Positions 62,541-64,000 of a stretch of 64,000 nt of DNA are shown piece by piece. Numbering within the stretch: the first letter of the stretch is position 1; every line of letters starts with the position of its first letter. The DNA comes from Alentia gelatinosa (Eukaryota > Annelida > Polychaeta > Phyllodocida > Polynoidae). The notes under the pieces were generated by a model. That model did not search any database. It was not told the origin of the DNA and saw only the letters and a list, made by a program, of their open reading frames with translations. The stretch lies in assembly GCA_950022655.1 (NCBI GenBank), contig OX465592.1:2844623-2908622 (forward strand), in the 5' to 3' direction. The position numbers and the translations under genes are program-made.

Positions 62541-63703
62541 GTAGGTGGAGCCATTACTCACCCTGGTACCCCCCCCACCCCCACCCCCATAGATTTAACA
62601 GTGGGAACTCGTATCCAACGACCATTGAGTATTTAGGGAAAATATTAGGGATTGGATATTCATATCCGGAGCATACAGATATGTTGCTCCGGGTTCCAAT
62701 GAGGTAAACATGGGGGAAATCATAGTGTAAGGTCTAGAGGACTAGACTAGCTGGGTATAGACCTTAAGAAGAAGGGAGTAAGAACTCATACACGAGGGTG
62801 GTTGTGGCCCACTAGATTTTAGGTCTACTATAAACTGTAGAATCGTCCCAAGGCGCTATAAATAACATGTAAGGAGGTCAGGGTGAAGGTCGTGGTTTGC
62901 TCGTATGCAGTCATTGGCTACTGGGTCTACTCTATTCCTTATATGGCAGTTAATGCTGGGGGACAACTCCATGCAGTACACAGATGTACTATGTGCTACT
63001 ATGAATCAAGAACTTAACTTAATGACAGATCTTTCAGCTCATATACAGACAGCAGGTGGCATCTTACTGCAGGTTGAGCTTGTAAACTCTGTGCTGTGAT
63101 TGGCTGTTGAGGCAACAGCCAATGAGGATTGACCAGTCTTGTTCCGGTCTTCTTTTATACAATACATATTGGGTAATCTCTTGTATTGATGTATAAATTC
63201 ATCCCTTTCATCTACACCTTGTACACCAAGTTACATATGTTGCAGTCAATACGTGGGTACCACCATCCATGGAAGATCTGTCTAATGACAGAATGGATGA
63301 CGTTCTGAAATTTAAAAAAAAAACCCAAAAAAACCCGGTGTAAATGTATAACACATTCCCTGAATAAAAACTTACCCCCCCAAAAAAAACAAAAAAACTA
63401 TATACCTCCAAAAATCCTCCTGGTTTTTAAAAAACCCTTTTTGTTTAGAAACTCGCACAACGACGGGAGGATGGTGCTACACAAACAGCGAGGCGAGGTG
63501 CCAGCTGGTGGGAGGAGGAGCGTGTCAGTGTGTGATGGACGCTCGGAGGTGGTCGGGTAACATCGTCAGTGGAGAAGCCTACTGTGCCAAGCTGCTCGAC
63601 GCCTCGGTCGCCTCGGTCCGGACCCCGCGGGAGAACGCGGCCCTCGCTCACATGATCAGCAACCAGACGACGGGCTTCTGGATCGGGCTGAGAGGAAACA
63701 AAG
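62453..63703 (+). CDS. Second C-type lectin-like gene, first two exons (continues beyond the window)
   Basis: Exons 62453-62540 and 63449-63703 join in phase 1. The start MRLEHCAVCCHIVLAAFCWA is a signal peptide. Exon 2 begins with a Thr-rich stretch and a Cys-rich extension, then the first half of a CTLD ending TTGFWIGLRGNK. The arrangement of signal exon, Cys-rich extension plus half-CTLD exon, and phase-1 boundaries is the same as in the gene at 45.6 kb, so the two are paralogues. The second half of the domain must lie to the right. Secreted or membrane-bound cannot be decided. Confidence 0.82.
62541..63448. other. Intron 1 of the second CTLD gene
   Basis: Includes sequence near 62755-62905 (inverted GTGGCCCACTAG, AACTCATAC and CTAATGA-type motifs) resembling 44440-44700, and A-rich runs at 63307-63430 close to the acceptor. 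No exon is recognised. Confidence 0.5.
63449..63703 (+). CDS. Second CTLD gene, exon 2 (Cys-rich extension and half domain)
   Basis: Acceptor CCTTTTTGTTTAG, donor CAAAG|GTGACA, phase 1 at both ends. Encodes GGWCYTNSEARCQLVGGGAC, AYCAKLLDASVASVRTPREN and TTGFWIGLRGNK. C, A.L..V.T..E and FWIGL are the standard CTLD landmarks. Confidence 0.87.
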
Positions 63704-64000
63704 GTGACATTTCATCTCATTGGAGGCCATCCATAAAGTATGTACCGTAAAACCCCGCTTATTAACCGATTTTTTTAAGGGATTTTTGAAAAAATCGGCT
63801 TATACATTTTTGCCATGGTCGGGGGTTAGTTTATAAAGGCTTTTAACAAAAATAGATATATGAAAACCCCAAAAAATCAGAACAAATCTATAATAAAGTA
63901 CCAAAAAACAATATACAATACAGATCTTTGTACAAATGTGAATAATGTAGTGGTAGTAGTTTGTTAGATAGCATATGATATTCTACATTAATAGTTCATT
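63704..64000. other. Start of intron 2 of the second CTLD gene
   Basis: AT-rich, with A-runs; no exon before the window ends. Confidence 0.5.

Overview
This is animal nuclear DNA: split genes with GT-AG introns, a Pol III tRNA gene, and about 75% intergenic or intronic sequence packed with small inverted-repeat DNA transposons (MITEs), foldback elements, a tRNA-derived SINE, a LINE fossil and many minisatellites. There are no operons or bacterial signals. The CTLD gene family, the MITE load and above all minisatellites whose units contain splice sites point to a marine invertebrate deuterostome or lophotrochozoan. My best guess is an amphioxus (Branchiostoma), because I recall exon-edge minisatellites being described there; this is recollection, not a database result.

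Layout. 1-34 kb is almost gene-free: tandem arrays (1-0.35, 0.5-2.4, 17.1-17.6, 18.8-19.2, 26.2-26.8 kb), about ten MITE/foldback families present in several copies, a hAT-like element carrying its own 63-bp array and a nested SINE (4.85-6.2 kb), a LINE reverse-transcriptase fossil (21.6-22.1 kb) and several GC-rich, CpG-rich stretches without a recognisable gene. A tRNA-Gly(TCC) gene lies at 34.05-34.12 kb (minus). At 36-37.7 kb there are minus-strand exons: a signal-peptide exon, a short uncertain exon, and one exon of a C-type lectin-like domain (CTLD).

The gene-rich part is 39.4-64 kb. A secreted sphingomyelinase-like phosphohydrolase (405 aa, four coding exons, minus strand, 39.4-43.3 kb) sits head-to-head with a single-pass membrane CTLD protein (242 aa, six coding exons, plus strand, 45.6-56.7 kb). 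A second, related CTLD gene starts at 62.45 kb (plus) and runs off the window. The CTLD exons are almost all phase 1-1, as in families that shuffle and duplicate exons.

The most striking feature is that exon edges of the two complete genes are continuous with tandem arrays whose repeat unit contains the splice site: a 60-bp array at the 3' splice site of the last sphingomyelinase exon, a 33/42-bp array at a 5' splice site of the same gene, a ~144-bp array at the 3' splice site of the first CTLD exon, and a 95-bp array at the 3' splice site of the transmembrane exon. In the last, each of 14 upstream copies encodes a complete hydrophobic segment and ends in a TAG that is also the acceptor TAG of the next copy, so each copy is a potential alternative terminal exon lacking the cytoplasmic tail. 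A 2.5-kb retroelement-like insertion, itself carrying two further insertions, has split this array.
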